Below are positions 20,403 to 32,435 of a stretch of 64,000 bases of DNA, piece by piece. The notes under the pieces are model-generated. The model had not been told where the DNA came from, did not search any database, and was given only the letters and a program-made list of their open reading frames with translations. The stretch's first letter is position 1. Each line of letters starts with the position of its first letter. The stretch is from assembly GCF_019175385.1 (NCBI RefSeq), contig NC_083344.1, forward strand, positions 4,874,965-4,938,964, in the 5' to 3' direction. Made by a program: the position numbers and the translations under genes. Source of the stretch: Lycium barbarum. Lineage: Eukaryota; Streptophyta; Magnoliopsida; Solanales; Solanaceae.

Positions 20403-22270
20403 GACCGTTTATATTTCGTCTTCTTGATGTTATTCCTCATTATTTGTGTGAGACGTATGTGTCTAAACTTATACCTTTGGGTATAAGTTTTAAATCTTTT
20501 GGTTTTATGACTTCTTTAGTGGTTTATGTGGTCAATTTAAATCGTTATTTTTTTTTCCTGAATTTCTCTGATTTAAATTTTCTCTAAGCGTACCTTTATC
20601 ATTTTTTGAACTTATTATCATTATTTAAATGCCTTTTTTTGTTGCAATTTTCTCCTACTTCTTCACGTGGGCCCCACTTTTTTTTTTTTGGGCAATTGTC
20701 TTCTAATTCTTCACGTTGACCCCACCTTAATTTTCTCCTAATTCTTCACGTGGACCCCCACCTTAATTTTCTCCTACTTCTTCACGGCGACCCCACCTTA
20801 TTATTTTTTTTTTTGGCAATTGTCTTCTACATCTTCACGTGGGCCCCACTTTTTTTTTTTTTTTGCAATTGTCTCCTAATTCTTCACGTGGACCCCACCT
20901 TAATTTTTTTTATCTCTACTATAGAAGAGTGGGCTCCACCTTAAATTTATTTTTTTAATTTCTACTATCATAGAAGAGTAGACCTCACCTTAATTTTTTT
21001 TAAAAAAATTCTACTATTATAAAAGAGTGGGCCCCACCTTAATTTTTTATTTATTTATAATTTACTATTATAGAAGACCGTTTATATTTCATCTTCTTGA
21101 TGTTATTCCTCATTATTTGCGTGAGACGTATGTGTCTAAACTTATACCCAAACTTCACGTGGACCACACCTTAATTTTTTTTTATCTCTACTACTATAGA
21201 AGAGTGGGCCCCACCTTAAATTTGTTTTTTCTTTAATTTCTACTATCATAGTAGAATGGGCCCCAACTTTTTTTAAATTTTTTTTACTATTTTAGAAAAG
21301 TGGGCCCCACCTTTATTTTATAATTTACTATTACAGAAGACCGTTTATATTTCGTTTTCTTAGCTTGATGTTATTTCTCATTATTTGTGTGAGACGTATG
21401 TGTCTAAACTTATGGGTATAAGTTTTAAATGTTTTGGTTTTTTGACTTCTTTAGAGGTTTTTGTGTTCAATTTAATTTGTTATTTCTTTTTTTCTGAATT
21501 TCTCTTCTTTAAATTTTCTCTAAACGTACCTTTTACCATTTTCTGAGCTTATTATCATTATTTAAATGTCCTATTATTTTTTTGTTGCAACTGTCTCGGA
21601 CTTCTTCATGTGGAGCCCACCGTATTTTTTTTGTTGCAATTGTCTCCTAATTCTTCACGTGAGTCCCACCTTAATTTTTTTTTTTTTTAATTTCTACTAT
21701 TATAGAAGAGTGGACCCTTAATTTTATTTTTTTCAAATTATAGAAGAGTGGGCCCTTATTTTTTTTTTTATTTTTTTTTTTCTACTATATAATAACATTA
21801 GTTTCTATATAGGTGGGTCCCTGGGGTGGACGACGATCCTATATAGAAACTCATGTATGTGTCTAAACTTATATCCAGAGGTATAAGTTTTAAATGTTTT
21901 GGTTTTATGACTTCTTTAGCGGTTTTTGTGTTCAATTTAATTCGTTATTTCTTTTTTCCTGAATTTCTCTTCTTTAAATTTTCTCTAAGCGTATCTTTTA
22001 TCATTTTCTGAACTTATTATCATTATTTAAATGTCCTATTATTTTTTTGTTGCAATTGTCTCCTAATTCTTCACGTGGGCCCCACCTTAAATTTGTTTTT
22101 TTTTTATTTCTAATATTATAGAAGAGTGGACCCTTAATTTTATTAGTTTCAAATTATAGAAGAGTGGGCCCTTAATTTTTTTTTAAAAAAAAATTCTACT
22201 ATATAATAACATTAGTTTCTATATAGGTGGGTCCCTGGGGTGGACGACGATCCTATATAGAAACATGAGT
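20403..22270. repeat. duplicated cluster of GTGGGCCCCACC repeats
   Basis: Three levels of repetition are visible. A block of about 250-500 bases starting near GACGTATGTGTCTAAACTTAT occurs at about 20450, 21122, 21390 and 21855. Many short units of about 45 bases read CTACTATTATAGAAGAGTGGGCCCCACCTT-type sequence with poly-T. A 66-base piece containing GGTGGGTCCCTGGGGTGG occurs at about 21786 and 22201, each flanked by CTATATAG sequences. TCTACTAT...GGGCCC starts are common at Helitron 5' ends in plants, so a tandem Helitron array is possible. No coding region is seen. Confidence 0.7.
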
Positions 22271-22448
22271 TTCTATATAGTAGAAAAGTTTGTACCTTTT
22301 TCTTCATATGTGAAGGTAATATAATTCCAAAATAGTCTAAATGTAACTATATTTCATATAAAAAAGATCAAAAATATATTTTAATAAACTAAATGTTAAA
22401 TGTGTTTAGTCGTATATGAGAAAGATCAAAAATAAAATCTACCCAACC

Positions 22449-22651
22449 AACAAGGATTGTGGTTAAGTGATAAGTACTTTTTCATTCTTAAGCAGAAGTC
22501 TCGAGTTCGAGCCATATTGGCTAGGAAGTCACATTTGTTAGGGTAGCACTTTTGTTAGGGAGCAGTTTACCCTCAATGTCAAACTTTCTGGCATGAATCC
22601 GAATTCAGTTGAACCCCAATAAGCCTGATATGAAGTGGAAAAAAAAAAAAA
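22449..22651 (+). mobile_element. SINE, Solanaceae type
   Basis: An RNA polymerase III A box (GTGGTTAAGTGATAA, about 22459) and B box (GAGTTCGAGCC, 22503-22513) are spaced as in tRNA-derived SINEs. The body ends in an A run at 22639-22651. No clear target duplication was found, so the ends are approximate. Confidence 0.75.
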
Positions 22652-22980
22652 GTGCTACTCCTATTACCTTTTTTTTTTTAGGTGGGTTAATATTCTTTTC
22701 ATTTTCAATTTCCTCCACTTCTCATGCTCTTCCATACATCTTTTCCATCCTCTGAGAAAGGGTGGGGCTTCCCCCACACTTCTGTGCTCACACATTAGCA
22801 CCATTGCCCCTAATTCTCTTTCCAATTTTTTCCTTCATTTCTCTGTATCTTTAACCAAAATGAAACAACAATTTTCTTCATCACAATAATGGTGATCATC
22901 AATATCAGGCAACATTAACATCATCTCGTTATATATACAGGCCTGAAATTTAAAAGGCCTTTAAATTTGGGCTTTCAATC
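22652..22980 (+). promoter_or_regulatory. upstream region of the CHX gene
   Basis: These 330 bases between a SINE tail and the CHX start codon hold pyrimidine-rich tracts and a GTTATATATACAGG motif (about 22928-22940) about 45 bases before the ATG at 22981. That could be a TATA box only if the 5' UTR is very short. The promoter assignment is positional. Confidence 0.35.
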
Positions 22981-25900
22981 ATGAGCAATGTGCCAGCCTT
23001 AAGAGCCAATTTAGTATGCACTTCATTTAATCAGATCAATTCTAAAGGTTTATATGTTGGAGATGATCCTCTTGAATACTCTGTTCCTTCTCTGTTATTG
23101 CAACTTTCTCTCATCTCTGTTTTCACTCGTATTATCCAATCACTTCTCAAGCCTCTTGGACAACCCCTCATTGTTTCTCAGATTCTTGTAAGTATTCCCT
23201 TCTATTGTTTTTTTTATATAATAATTTGCCAAGAACTGCATTTTGGTACGAGGAAAGTCATTTTCCTGAACAATGTTTAATGGTCTTTGGTTGGTGAGTG
23301 GTAGTCGAGCGATTTCTCTTTTTCCTGAGGGAGAGCATGGTTCTAAGTATCTTTGTATTACTACTATTGTTTCTTTTACTTGGGTTATTTGTACTATTTT
23401 TGTCGTCAGCACTTTCCTTTCTACAGTATTTACACCATTGCTTTTACTAGTGTTTGTCAAACCTGTTTTTGCAATCGCTTTTCTTGAGCCTGGGGTTCAT
23501 CGGAAACAACCTCTCTACCTCTCACAAGGTACTTCCCAGACCCCAATTGTGAGATCATATTGGGTAAGTTGTTGTTGGTTGTGAGTGGTAAATATGTGTT
23601 AAAGTTTGAGAGTACAATTAGCAAATGGGATAGCGTTTTAATGAAACTTTTGAATGTTAAATAATAATAATGTTTATGTGGGTGTTTAGAGCAAGCGATA
23701 TGAAGTAGTTAAAATGAAATGTTTACTGGTGTTAGGTTGGTAAGTGACAAATATGCGTTAAAGATTGATAATACTGTTAGCAAATGGGACAACATTTTGA
23801 TGAAACTTTTGAGTATTATAATGTCTATGTGTTAGTTAGAGCAAGCGATATGAAGTTAGTAAAAGATAAGATAGTTGTAAAGAAAATGACTTTCGCCTAG
23901 AGGTGAGGGTAGTCATTTTCCCCGTCTGATAGAAATTCTTTCCAAAATCGAACACCGGTAAATGACTTTTTGGTGGAAAATATTGTCTATTACCCATGCT
24001 ATTCCAGACTTGAATTATTTAGTAAAGTAATAGAACAGTTGAAATAGAATGAAAAAATATAAAGGGTTCTTAAAGGCTTGTTTGGTATTGAGGCGTAATT
24101 GTTGGTCGATAAGTATGGTTCTTCTACGAATTTTCATCTGCTATTAACTTGGTGAACTGTTTTTCATTCGATTTAGTTAATTACTTTTGTTCTATGTTTT
24201 GAAGGGATGTGTAGGGTCTTGCTTTTTGGTTCTTCTACATATTAGGGGTAAGTCCTAGAGTTCGATTTAATTAAAAGAAATTTGTGATCACCCACAAAGT
24301 GCTAGGCAAATCAGCAAATGGACACTTTGAATTTACCAAAACATGATTTTCTGTACTTTCTTTGATGAGTCGCTTCTTTGACACATGTCATGCTGGATTT
24401 GAAGAAATATAAATGAAAGTCTAATGTTGCTATAAATTAGACCAATGGTGGAGTTTTTTAACTCAAAAAGTGTGGCGGGAAAGGAAGCCGCTGGTTTTCT
24501 TTAACTTTTTTCGCCATTTTTTACTTAAGCACAACAAAAGTTCAATTCTTATCTTATTTTCTTATGTCATGTTAAATGGAGAAGTGTAATAAGTTAAAAA
24601 GGGATTCTTGCTTAAAATGCATGTTAGAATTTTGTAGCAAGGGAAGAAATACAACAAAAGGATCCTATTCCGTGTACGTGGGCATTTAGATATACAACTT
24701 TTCCATGTACTTAACACAATGCTATAAACTAATGATAACTATCTCTAGTTGGATCCTTTTTATCAAGGTATTTGTTAAACAAGAAATCCTAAGTATGTAG
24801 TTATCTGAATTAATTTAATCATTTCTGTTTACTAACTTGTGCTGACAGGGTGGTGTGATACTTGGTCCATCGGTCATTGGAAAAAATGGACAACTTTCAT
24901 CTAAAGTATTTCCTAGTAAAGGCAGATCAGTACTGGATACGGTCTCGGTTTTCGGGTTCATGCTTTTCATTTTTCAGATTGGAGTTAAGATAGATCTCAG
25001 TATAGTTCTAAAATCTAGTAGAAAAGCTTTAGCAGTAGGAATTTTGGGCTTCTTTGTTCCTTTCGGACTCGCCAGCTTCACGGCTTTTCTTCTTGAAAAG
25101 TTTCTATCATTGGATCAAGAACTCATCACTCTGCTTTCAAGGGTAGTAATTCTTCAATCTATGACAGCTTACCCTGGCATTGCTTGCTTCCTTGATGAGT
25201 TAAAGATCCTTAACTCGGAGATCGGACGATTAGCTTCTTCGTCCTCAATTATCTGTGATATTTGCCATTGGACTATTGTAAGTCTAAAGTATGCTCTCGA
25301 GTTAGCTAAGGCAAAGTCAGTGAGAGTAACTCTGGGGTCAATTGTGTCTGTTGGCCTTTATATTCTAGTTGTCGTGTTTGGAATTCGTCCAGCAATTTTG
25401 TGGGCAATTAGACAAACACCAGAAGGGAAACCTGTGAAAAACGTTTATATTTTTATTGTCCTTGCTCTACTATTATGGTGTGGTTTCACTGGTGAAGTGA
25501 TTGGGCTTAGTTCTATTGTGGCATGTTTTCTTTTTGGATTGGTGATACCGGATGGACCACCGTTAGGTGCTGCAATAGTTGAAAGACTCGATTGCTTTGT
25601 GTCCGTGTTGCTTATGCCCCCATTTTTCACCATTTGTGGATTGCAAATGAACGTTTTTTCGATAGTGAGGTTGAAGAATTTAGGAGTGCTGCAGTTAGTT
25701 GTGTTAGTTGCTTTTATCGGAAAGATCATTGGAACGATATTGCCCCTTCTTCTCTGGAGAATGCCACTTCGAGACGCCTTCTCTCTCGCTTTGATCATGA
25801 ACTCCAAAGGCATTATGGAACTTGCTTTCTTGAATGACTTCAAACAGAACAAAGTAAGCCCTTGTACTCTTTTTTTGAGATAGTAATGTTACAGAATTCA

Positions 25901-27502
25901 CACTATCAAAGAAGGGAATATGTAAAAGTGATTCTTGCACACAAAATAGATTGTAGAAGTATCTTTTTCAGTGATGCTCGGGCTCTCGAAACATGTTGTA
26001 GGACTTGTGTTGGGTCCTCCAAAAATGATGCAGCACCTGCGTCGGATCCTCCAAAAATGCATTACTTTTGGAGGATCCGACACACACCCGTTGACATTTT
26101 GAAGAGTCCAAGCAACATACATTATTAAACAACAAAACCAGTCGCTGACCCTATTTAGCTACGGATTATCAAAAAGTTCTGTTAGCTACGAGCAATTTAA
26201 CGGACAGATTAGAGACGAAGTTCGTAGCTAATTCTAGTATATTTTTTTTAACTTTTTTTTTTTTTGGTTGTAATTATAGATCTTTTTACATATGAAATTG
26301 GCCTTCTCATTAATGTAGTTGTGATGCAGGACATGTCTGAAGAAAACTATACAATCATGCTAATCTCTGTGGTGGTTATAACAGGGGTTATATCACCTCT
26401 TGTGAAAGTTCTATATGACCCTTCAAGAAGGTACATTGCCTACAAGAGGAGGACAATAATGCATAGTAGAGAAAACGAAGAATTTCGTATACTCGCGTGC
26501 ATACACAGCCAAGAAAACGTTCGTGCAGTCATCAGTTTACTTCAAGTCTCTAACCCTACGAAAGAAAGTCGCATCAGTTCAGTAGTCCTTCATCTTACTA
26601 AGCTAACGGGTCGCGCCTCGTCCGTGCTCATAGCACATCAACAACGTGACAAGCCATCAGTGAATCCAACGCAATCAGAAAGAATCTTCAATGCTTTTGA
26701 AAAATTTGAGCAACAAAACAGTGACCTCATCATGGTACAATGCTACAAAGGGATCTCACCTTATGCAACAATGCACAATGATGTTTGCTCCCTTGCTTTA
26801 GAAAAGAGAACAACCCTTATCATTATCCCTTTTCACAAGCATTGGATCTTCGAAAAAGGAGTCGAAACATCCTATGCATATAGACATCTAAACAAGAATG
26901 TACTTGAGAAAGCTCCTTGTTCAGTCGCGATACTTGTGGATCGAGGAAACACAAAAAAATCTCGGTATGCAATCACAGTACCTTCATTATATCGGGTCGT
27001 GGTGCTTTTCTTTGGCGGAGCAGATGATCGCGAAGCTTTGTCATATGCAGAACGAATGTCCGGACATCCTAGTGTAAAAATGACACTCATACAGTTCACG
27101 AGATCGGGTAATTCATCCGAAAATATTGTTGGTGGCTCAGAACGGAGTAAGGTTCTTGATTCTCAAATCTTGAATGAATTCAATCTCCAATTCCTTCATT
27201 CAGAACAAGTTTCTTATCAAGAAGCAGAGGTGAAAAGTGGCGTGGACGTGTTAGAAGTTGTTAAATCGTTGGGACGTTCCTATGATCTTGTTATGGTTGG
27301 TAGGCGTCACGTAGACTCGCCAATTTTGTTACAATTGACAAGGAGGAATAATGTGGATGGTGAATTAGGGGTTGTAGGAGAAGTACTTGCAGCCTCAGAT
27401 TTTGAAAGTGACACTTCAGTTTTGGTGGTGCAGCAACAAACAAGACTATGGGGACTCCATGATCCTGAAGAGTCTACACATTTGAGAAGGATCGACTTAT
27501 AG
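22981..27502 (+). CDS. CHX-family cation/H+ exchanger (CHX15-like)
   Basis: Three exons join in phase 0: 22981-23187, 24849-25853 and 26330-27502, giving 794 aa, the usual length for plant CHX proteins (about 780-860). Donors are GTAAGT and GTAAGC; acceptors are TGACAG and ATGCAG. Residues about 40-430 form the hydrophobic Na+/H+ exchanger domain (P-L-G-Q-P near 58, G-G-V-I-L-G-P-S at 70-77). Residues about 465-790 form the soluble CHX tail with L-Y-D-P-S-R-R and V-G-R-R-H. The family moves K+ or other monovalent cations against H+ in endomembranes or plasma membrane, often in pollen. The conserved Asp of the ion site is present (about residue 206), but the residue before it is Cys where most relatives have Asn. 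Introns hold an RTE tail and a MITE. The reading frame is intact, so it may be functional. Confidence 0.93.
23188..24848 (+). other. intron 1 of the CHX gene
   Basis: The intron is 1661 bases with GT...AG ends. It holds the RTE-derived insert at 23304-23580. Two similar stretches containing AAATATG-GTTAAAG-TTGA and TAGAGCAAGCGATATGAAG recur at about 23590-23710 and 23750-23860, a partial internal duplication. No other gene is seen. Confidence 0.75.
23304..23580 (+). mobile_element. old RTE LINE 3' fragment in CHX intron 1
   Basis: The 3' part (CCTGGGGTTCATCGGAAACA..., CCCAGACCCCAATTGTGAGA, TTGTTG tail) is a diverged copy of the LINE end at 20384. GTGAGTGGTA flanks it at 23294-23303 and 23581-23590, extended by GGTT with a one-base gap, which is taken as the target duplication. 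Confidence 0.7.
25974..26115. mobile_element. MITE in CHX intron 2
   Basis: The ends are inverted copies (TGCTCGGGCTCT and, reversed, TGCTTGGACTCTT). The middle is a strong palindrome around TCCTCCAAAAATGCATTACTTTTGGAGGA. This family is common in Solanaceae genes. Related sequence recurs after the CHX stop codon, within the repeats at 27462-27743. Confidence 0.65.
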
Positions 27503-27743
27503 TTGTATAGACCCATATTGCTCGGGCTCTTCAAAAATGTTGACGGTGTGTGTCGGATCCTGAAGAGTTTACACATTTGAGAAGGATCAACTTATAGTTG
27601 TATAGACCTATGTTGCTTGGGCTCTTCAAACAATTTTGACAGGTGCGCAGATCTTGAAGAGTCTACACATTTGAGAAGGATCAACTTATAGTTGTATAGA
27701 CTTATGCTCAGACGCTTCAAAATATTCGACGGGTGCGTGTCAA
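27462..27743 (+). repeat. 94-bp tandem repeat, three copies, spanning the CHX stop codon
   Basis: Units start at 27462, 27556 and 27650 (GATCCTGAAGAGTCTACACA and close variants). The first unit encodes the last 13 or so residues of CHX and its TAG; the next two place copies of that coding end in the 3' flank. Each unit also contains part of the MITE seen in intron 2 (TTGCTCGGGCTCTTCAAA). Confidence 0.9.
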
Positions 27744-28341
27744 ATCCTCCAAAAATGGTGTATTTTTTTAGGAGGGTGCTGTAACAATTTTGAAGAGTTG
27801 GAAGAGTTGGAACTACTAAGCCAATATGACCTGTTTTGATACTCCTTTTGTCCCAATTTGTACAAGAATTTTCCCTTTTGGGATGTCCAAAATGCTCCAT
27901 TTCTACTAATACTATTATTTCGTACGACTTTCACAAATTCATTTAACTAAAATTTAAATTTAAAGTGATGTTTTATTATATATCTGCTGAACTAACATTT
28001 CAACTATTTTTTTCATATTTTCTTCTACTGCCAATATCCCATCAAATACTTTCCAATAATATAGCTTATGAACGATTTTAATATTTCTATTCAGTATTAT
28101 ATTTCTATTTTATATTTCCCATTATACACAAACGAAAAAATGTTTAGAGTTGCTGAAAAGATTGGTATTAGTATTGATGCACTGACATTTCAATTTTTTA
28201 TTTTTTTTTACATTAATTGGTCTTTTAAATACCAATTACGGGTACTCTCTATAGTAAGTATGGATTCTCGATAACCTCTAAAAGGTGATAAATGACATGT
28301 TACTACCAGCATACATCAAATACTTTTAAAATCTCTATACT
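27744..28341. other. intergenic, no gene seen
   Basis: AT-rich sequence after the CHX repeats. A TACTCCTTTTGTCCCAATTTG stretch at 27839-27860 resembles a Stowaway-type end, but no partner was found. Confidence 0.4.
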
Positions 28342-28358
28342 GTTAGTATTTAAAATTT

Positions 28359-28539
28359 TCAGTTTCATATTGCTTTGAGTTATTTGTGTCTATCTGACCT
28401 TTTCTCGTCATGTTTTTTCTTGAGCCGAAGGTCTTCGGAAACAGTCTCCTTATCTTTTGAGATAGGGGTAAGGTCTGCCTACACTTTACCCTCCCCAGAC
28501 CCCACATTGTGGGATTTCACTAGGGATGTTGTTGTTGTT
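28359..28539 (+). mobile_element. RTE LINE 3' fragment with 17-bp target duplication
   Basis: The 181-base insert carries the RTE 3' end (GAGCCGAAGGTCTTCGGAAA, CCTCCCCAGACCCCACA, TTG tail). It is flanked by exact GTTAGTATTTAAAATTT copies at 28342-28358 and 28540-28556. No pol III boxes are seen, so I read it as an extreme 5' truncation and not a SINE. Confidence 0.88.
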
Positions 28540-28556
28540 GTTAGTATTTAAAATTT

Positions 28557-28991
28557 AAATCCAATTAGTTTTGGCGTTTCAAAAACGAGTTCCGTATTTT
28601 TATCTAGAACGCATTCGTAGTAGCTCTCAAGGCAATGGCTTGAAACGAATTTTTTGGAGTCACCCGTGAAACGCATCCTAATTGTAAATAAGGCATAAGT
28701 TTGAGAGGCTAAGACTAAGGCCCCTTATATGTCATCAGTTGCTAAGGCACTATTCGAACCTTGTAACGAAGGAAAATTGTATTTGTATTGATACGGAAAA
28801 GTGTAATCACATACATTTTTCTGTTTTCATAAACTCAAGCAGGGACGGATTTAAAGCACATACATTGGATATAGGAATATAAGAGTTCATCTCATTACTT
28901 GCACTAAAACTTAGAAACAATAGAAAAAATAGAGGGAGGTTTGAGAATTACTCTTAAGCAACAACTAAGAAAATAAGACACAAGTTCATAG
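28557..28991. other. intergenic, no gene seen
   Basis: Unremarkable AT-rich sequence without ORFs of note or a recognised repeat end. Confidence 0.4.
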
Positions 28992-29000
28992 CATAAGCCT

Positions 29001-29997
29001 CGGGTCATTGGCACTTATGCCCTTTATTTTGTGCTAGTCTTTAATTTTTGGCCCTCATAACAAATAACTTTTTTGCAAGACATAAATTTATATTTTCCTA
29101 TTATAATATCCCATACGTTATGCCCTGCATGAGTTTTGCCCAATGCCCACTAGGCATAAGTTTGTTGCTAAATGGCAAAAATTAAAGGGGAAAGAACATC
29201 GCTACCGCCTGAAAGCAAAATAATTACCTGCCATACCCCTCTTACTTTCATGCACCTAAAACTACTTACCTGAAATGCTCCAAAATTATGATACCAACAT
29301 GGTATATAAAAAAGCTAAGATGGTATCATGTTCATTTATTCAAAAGATACATCTTATATACATATACTATGATGGTATCATGGAAGATTGCTTCAGTCCT
29401 TCAATAAGACACTCCTCAGTCCTCCATGATACTATTATGGTACACAAAAATAATAAAAAGGTACCATGGAGTACTGCTTCAGTCCATCTCTTAGTCCTCC
29501 ATGATACCATCATGATATATAAATAGACTGAGATAGTATCATGGAGGAAGGTTTGGGCGAGGGGGTACTTGGGTAAATATTTTCGACTGATTGGGTAAGA
29601 AGCAAAATTAATTTAGGAGGGGACAAGAACAGGTAAATATTTTACATTTTAGGGATATTTTTTGTTGTTCTCCCAAAATTAAATATCAGCTCATTTGAAG
29701 GGGAAAAATTAAAGACCAGGCCATTTGAAGGAAGAATGCACGAATGACCCTTTAAATGGGTTGGTCTTTAATTTTCCCCTTCAAACGGGTTAATTTCCCC
29801 CTTTAGTAATCAAACTTATGCCTAGTGTGACATAAGTTTTTTAAAAGCATAACTTGCAAAATATTATGATGCGAATATATAAATTTATGTCCCGTAAAAA
29901 AAATTGTTTGTTATGAGAGATAAAAATTAAAGACTAGCACAAAATGGGGACAAAAGTTTCAATGATCCCATTTGAAGGTTAAGCCGTGCAATTTCTT
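29001..29997. mobile_element. non-autonomous MULE-type element, 997 bp, 9-bp duplication CATAAGCCT
   Basis: Perfect CATAAGCCT copies lie at 28992-29000 and 29998-30006; nine bases is the MULE size. The ends form imperfect inverted repeats of about 180 bases (both contain TTTTGTGCTAGTCTTTAATT, the left directly and the right reversed). The left end seems to lack about 25 bases found on the right. The centre (29260-29550) holds repeated GATGGTATCATGGA motifs in both directions. No transposase is present. Confidence 0.75.
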
Positions 29998-30006
29998 CAT
30001 AAGCCT

Positions 30007-30560
30007 GTACTCCTTAGCTATCCTACATTACGTTAGTATAGTCCAGGTTCCCAAACGTGAATTGGCACAATGGCACAAGTCCTACATAAAATTAGCATCT
30101 TTTTGACCCAAAATATTTTTAGCAAAAGTAGTCTTAAAAAATAATGGCATTATGTAGCCAAATTTGTATTCAGCTCATAAAATCATGCTAAGCAAAATAT
30201 TATTTTCTCTAAAATCAGTAGAATACTTCCCCCTAATTAATAGTAACATAATTTTCCATAATAAAATCCTTCTATCAAGGGTGTCTACTTGGACTAGAAG
30301 TCATTCAAATAAAATATTTCAAAATGATATCTTCCTACTTTTTAGCCAAATTAGCTCCTATAATGCTGAAGACTTTCTTCATCGTCTATAAATTATATTC
30401 AATATAACATCTATATTCTACGGTCAAAATACATCAAGAAAAAGATTATTTTATTCTTTAAAACTTAAAAGGTTATAATTCTACATATTTAATGCATAAT
30501 TTGGTATCATAATTGTATCCTTTTTTATACATGACAAATATACATTGTTTAATAGTATAA
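30007..30560. other. intergenic, no gene seen
   Basis: AT-rich sequence between two MULE-type elements. No supported feature. Confidence 0.4.
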
Positions 30561-30569
30561 TAATTATTT

Positions 30570-31673
30570 GAGATAATTTCAGAGACCTCCTCTCAGGTTT
30601 GGCTTCGTTTCGCTCACCTCCCTTGTGATTTACGATATTACGTTTACCTCCCTTATTTTGATTTTTTTTTGTAAGAGTTGATTTAATTTATTGATTATTA
30701 ATGTAAAAAATTATGATCTGACTAATTTGGCCTTTTTTAATATATCCTTTTTTTTTTTTTGTATAATCTCTTTTAAACAAATTCCATTTCATCTTCCTTT
30801 AAAGTAATATTTCATCTCCCATTAAACCTTCTACTAAACTCGTGAAGATAATGAGCCAACTACAAAGATAAAATATTTAAGAAAAAAATTAAACATGATA
30901 AGAAGATCGAATTAGTACAAGGCATATAACACTCGGAGTTGATGCCACCGATTTGGCCACCGTCGCCTCATTAATTAGGCAGAGAATTTATTCACAGTTC
31001 CACCTATTCACCCCCAAATGCACATGTAATTTCTGCAATATTATTGGAAAGACCTATTCTAATAAGCTTTCAAGCAAAGTTTTTTGTGAATATAAGAAAA
31101 AAAATATTTTTATTCATTATTTGTCAAAATCTCTGCGATACTGGAAATTAATTTGTTTGTCTATTTTTTATTGAAGATGAAGAGTTTAATATCAATCGTT
31201 GAATAACTCAAAACCCTTTTCATATCAGTTGGAATGCAAACAAATTAACATACGCTTTGTCCTAATTTAATCATCTTCTTTTCCCGTTCCGTGATTAAAG
31301 TCATATTAAACTACATGATTAAAGTCATATTAAACTAACATTCTTATATTTTAAATATTACCCTAATTGCTGACACTATTATGAGCGATCCTACAACGAA
31401 GAGTATGAATAATAAGACCATTTTAAACAAAATAAGTTTTATGGAAGATGGAAAAAGAATGATTCTACAGGAGTTTTAAAAAAGTTTTAAAAATGAATAG
31501 TACATTAAAAATGGCAACTTAGTCATATCATAATTTTTTATATTAATAACTAATAAGTTAAATGAATCGTTACAAAAAAAATTAAAATAAGAGAGGCAAG
31601 CGTAATATCATAAACCACAAGGGAAGTGAGTGAAACGAAGCCAAACCCGAGGGGAGGTCTCTGAAATTATCTC
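30570..31673. mobile_element. non-autonomous MULE, 1104 bp, long terminal inverted repeats
   Basis: Both ends start GAGATAATTTCAGAGACCTC reading inward. The inverted repeats are clear over about 105 bases and remain detectable to about 230 (30570-30800 against 31440-31673). Flanking 9-base sequences TAATTATTT (30561-30569) and TAATTACTT (31674-31682) match at 8 of 9 positions. Length, long inverted ends and 9-base duplication all indicate Mutator-like. No coding region is retained. Confidence 0.9.
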
Positions 31674-31684
31674 TAATTACTTTT

Positions 31685-31685
31685 G

Positions 31686-31741
<56 letters not shown>
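31685..31741. repeat. compound (CT)n(AT)n(GT)n microsatellite
   Basis: Runs of CT, then TA, then GT follow one another immediately outside the MULE's right target duplication. Confidence 0.95.
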
Positions 31742-31742
<1 letters not shown>

Positions 31743-31984
31743 CTGTTTGTTTATGCATTTTATTTGGCAAATACTTCCAGTATATTTTTGCAGAATAGGA
31801 AAAAATTACAAAAGAGATATAGCAACATACATTAAATATTTACAAAGTAATTATGGTATATTAGAATTTTTATCATGAGTATTTTGGATTTCTCTGTGAA
31901 TGTGTTACATTGTATACATTCTTATCATTTGTATACAGAACAGAAGATGTCTTCACAATATGTATATCCGAAAGTTTGTCTATA

Positions 31985-32290
31985 TCCAATTCTCAAAATG
32001 TATACATGGTGCTTCACAATCCCCAGAATGTATATATGATACTCTTCTTCTCCGTCAAATTCCCAGAATGTATACATGGTATTTCACATCATATATCAGA
32101 ATGTTTACATGATACTTCACAATATATGTCAGAATGTGTACATGATACTTCATAGTATATATCGGTATGTATACATGGTACTTCACAATATACATATCAG
32201 AATGTATACATGGTACATCACAATATATACCAGAATGTATACATAGTACTCTCCTTCTCCATCGAATTCTCATAATGTATACATGCTACT
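31985..32290. repeat. minisatellite, CAGAATGTATACATGGTACT unit
   Basis: About nine imperfect copies of a 32-38 base unit containing AGAATGTATACATGGTA and CTTCACAATATAT. The small ORFs on both strands across it are artefacts of the repeat. Confidence 0.8.
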
Positions 32291-32396
32291 TCATAATATA
32301 TCATGATAGATTTTCGATTTTGATCGGAGAAATTTAAGATGGAAGGAAAGAGACGGAAAAAATGGATGAGATATACCGGTAATGGAGAGTTGGAAG

Positions 32397-32401
<5 letters not shown>

Positions 32402-32432
<31 letters not shown>
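32402..32432. repeat. (GA)n microsatellite
   Basis: Fifteen or so GA units with few interruptions. Confidence 0.9.

Positions 32433-32435
<3 letters not shown>

Noticed and set aside
25445..25940. Minus-strand ORFs opposite CHX exon 2
   Set aside because: Shadows of a well-supported plus-strand exon with family homology.
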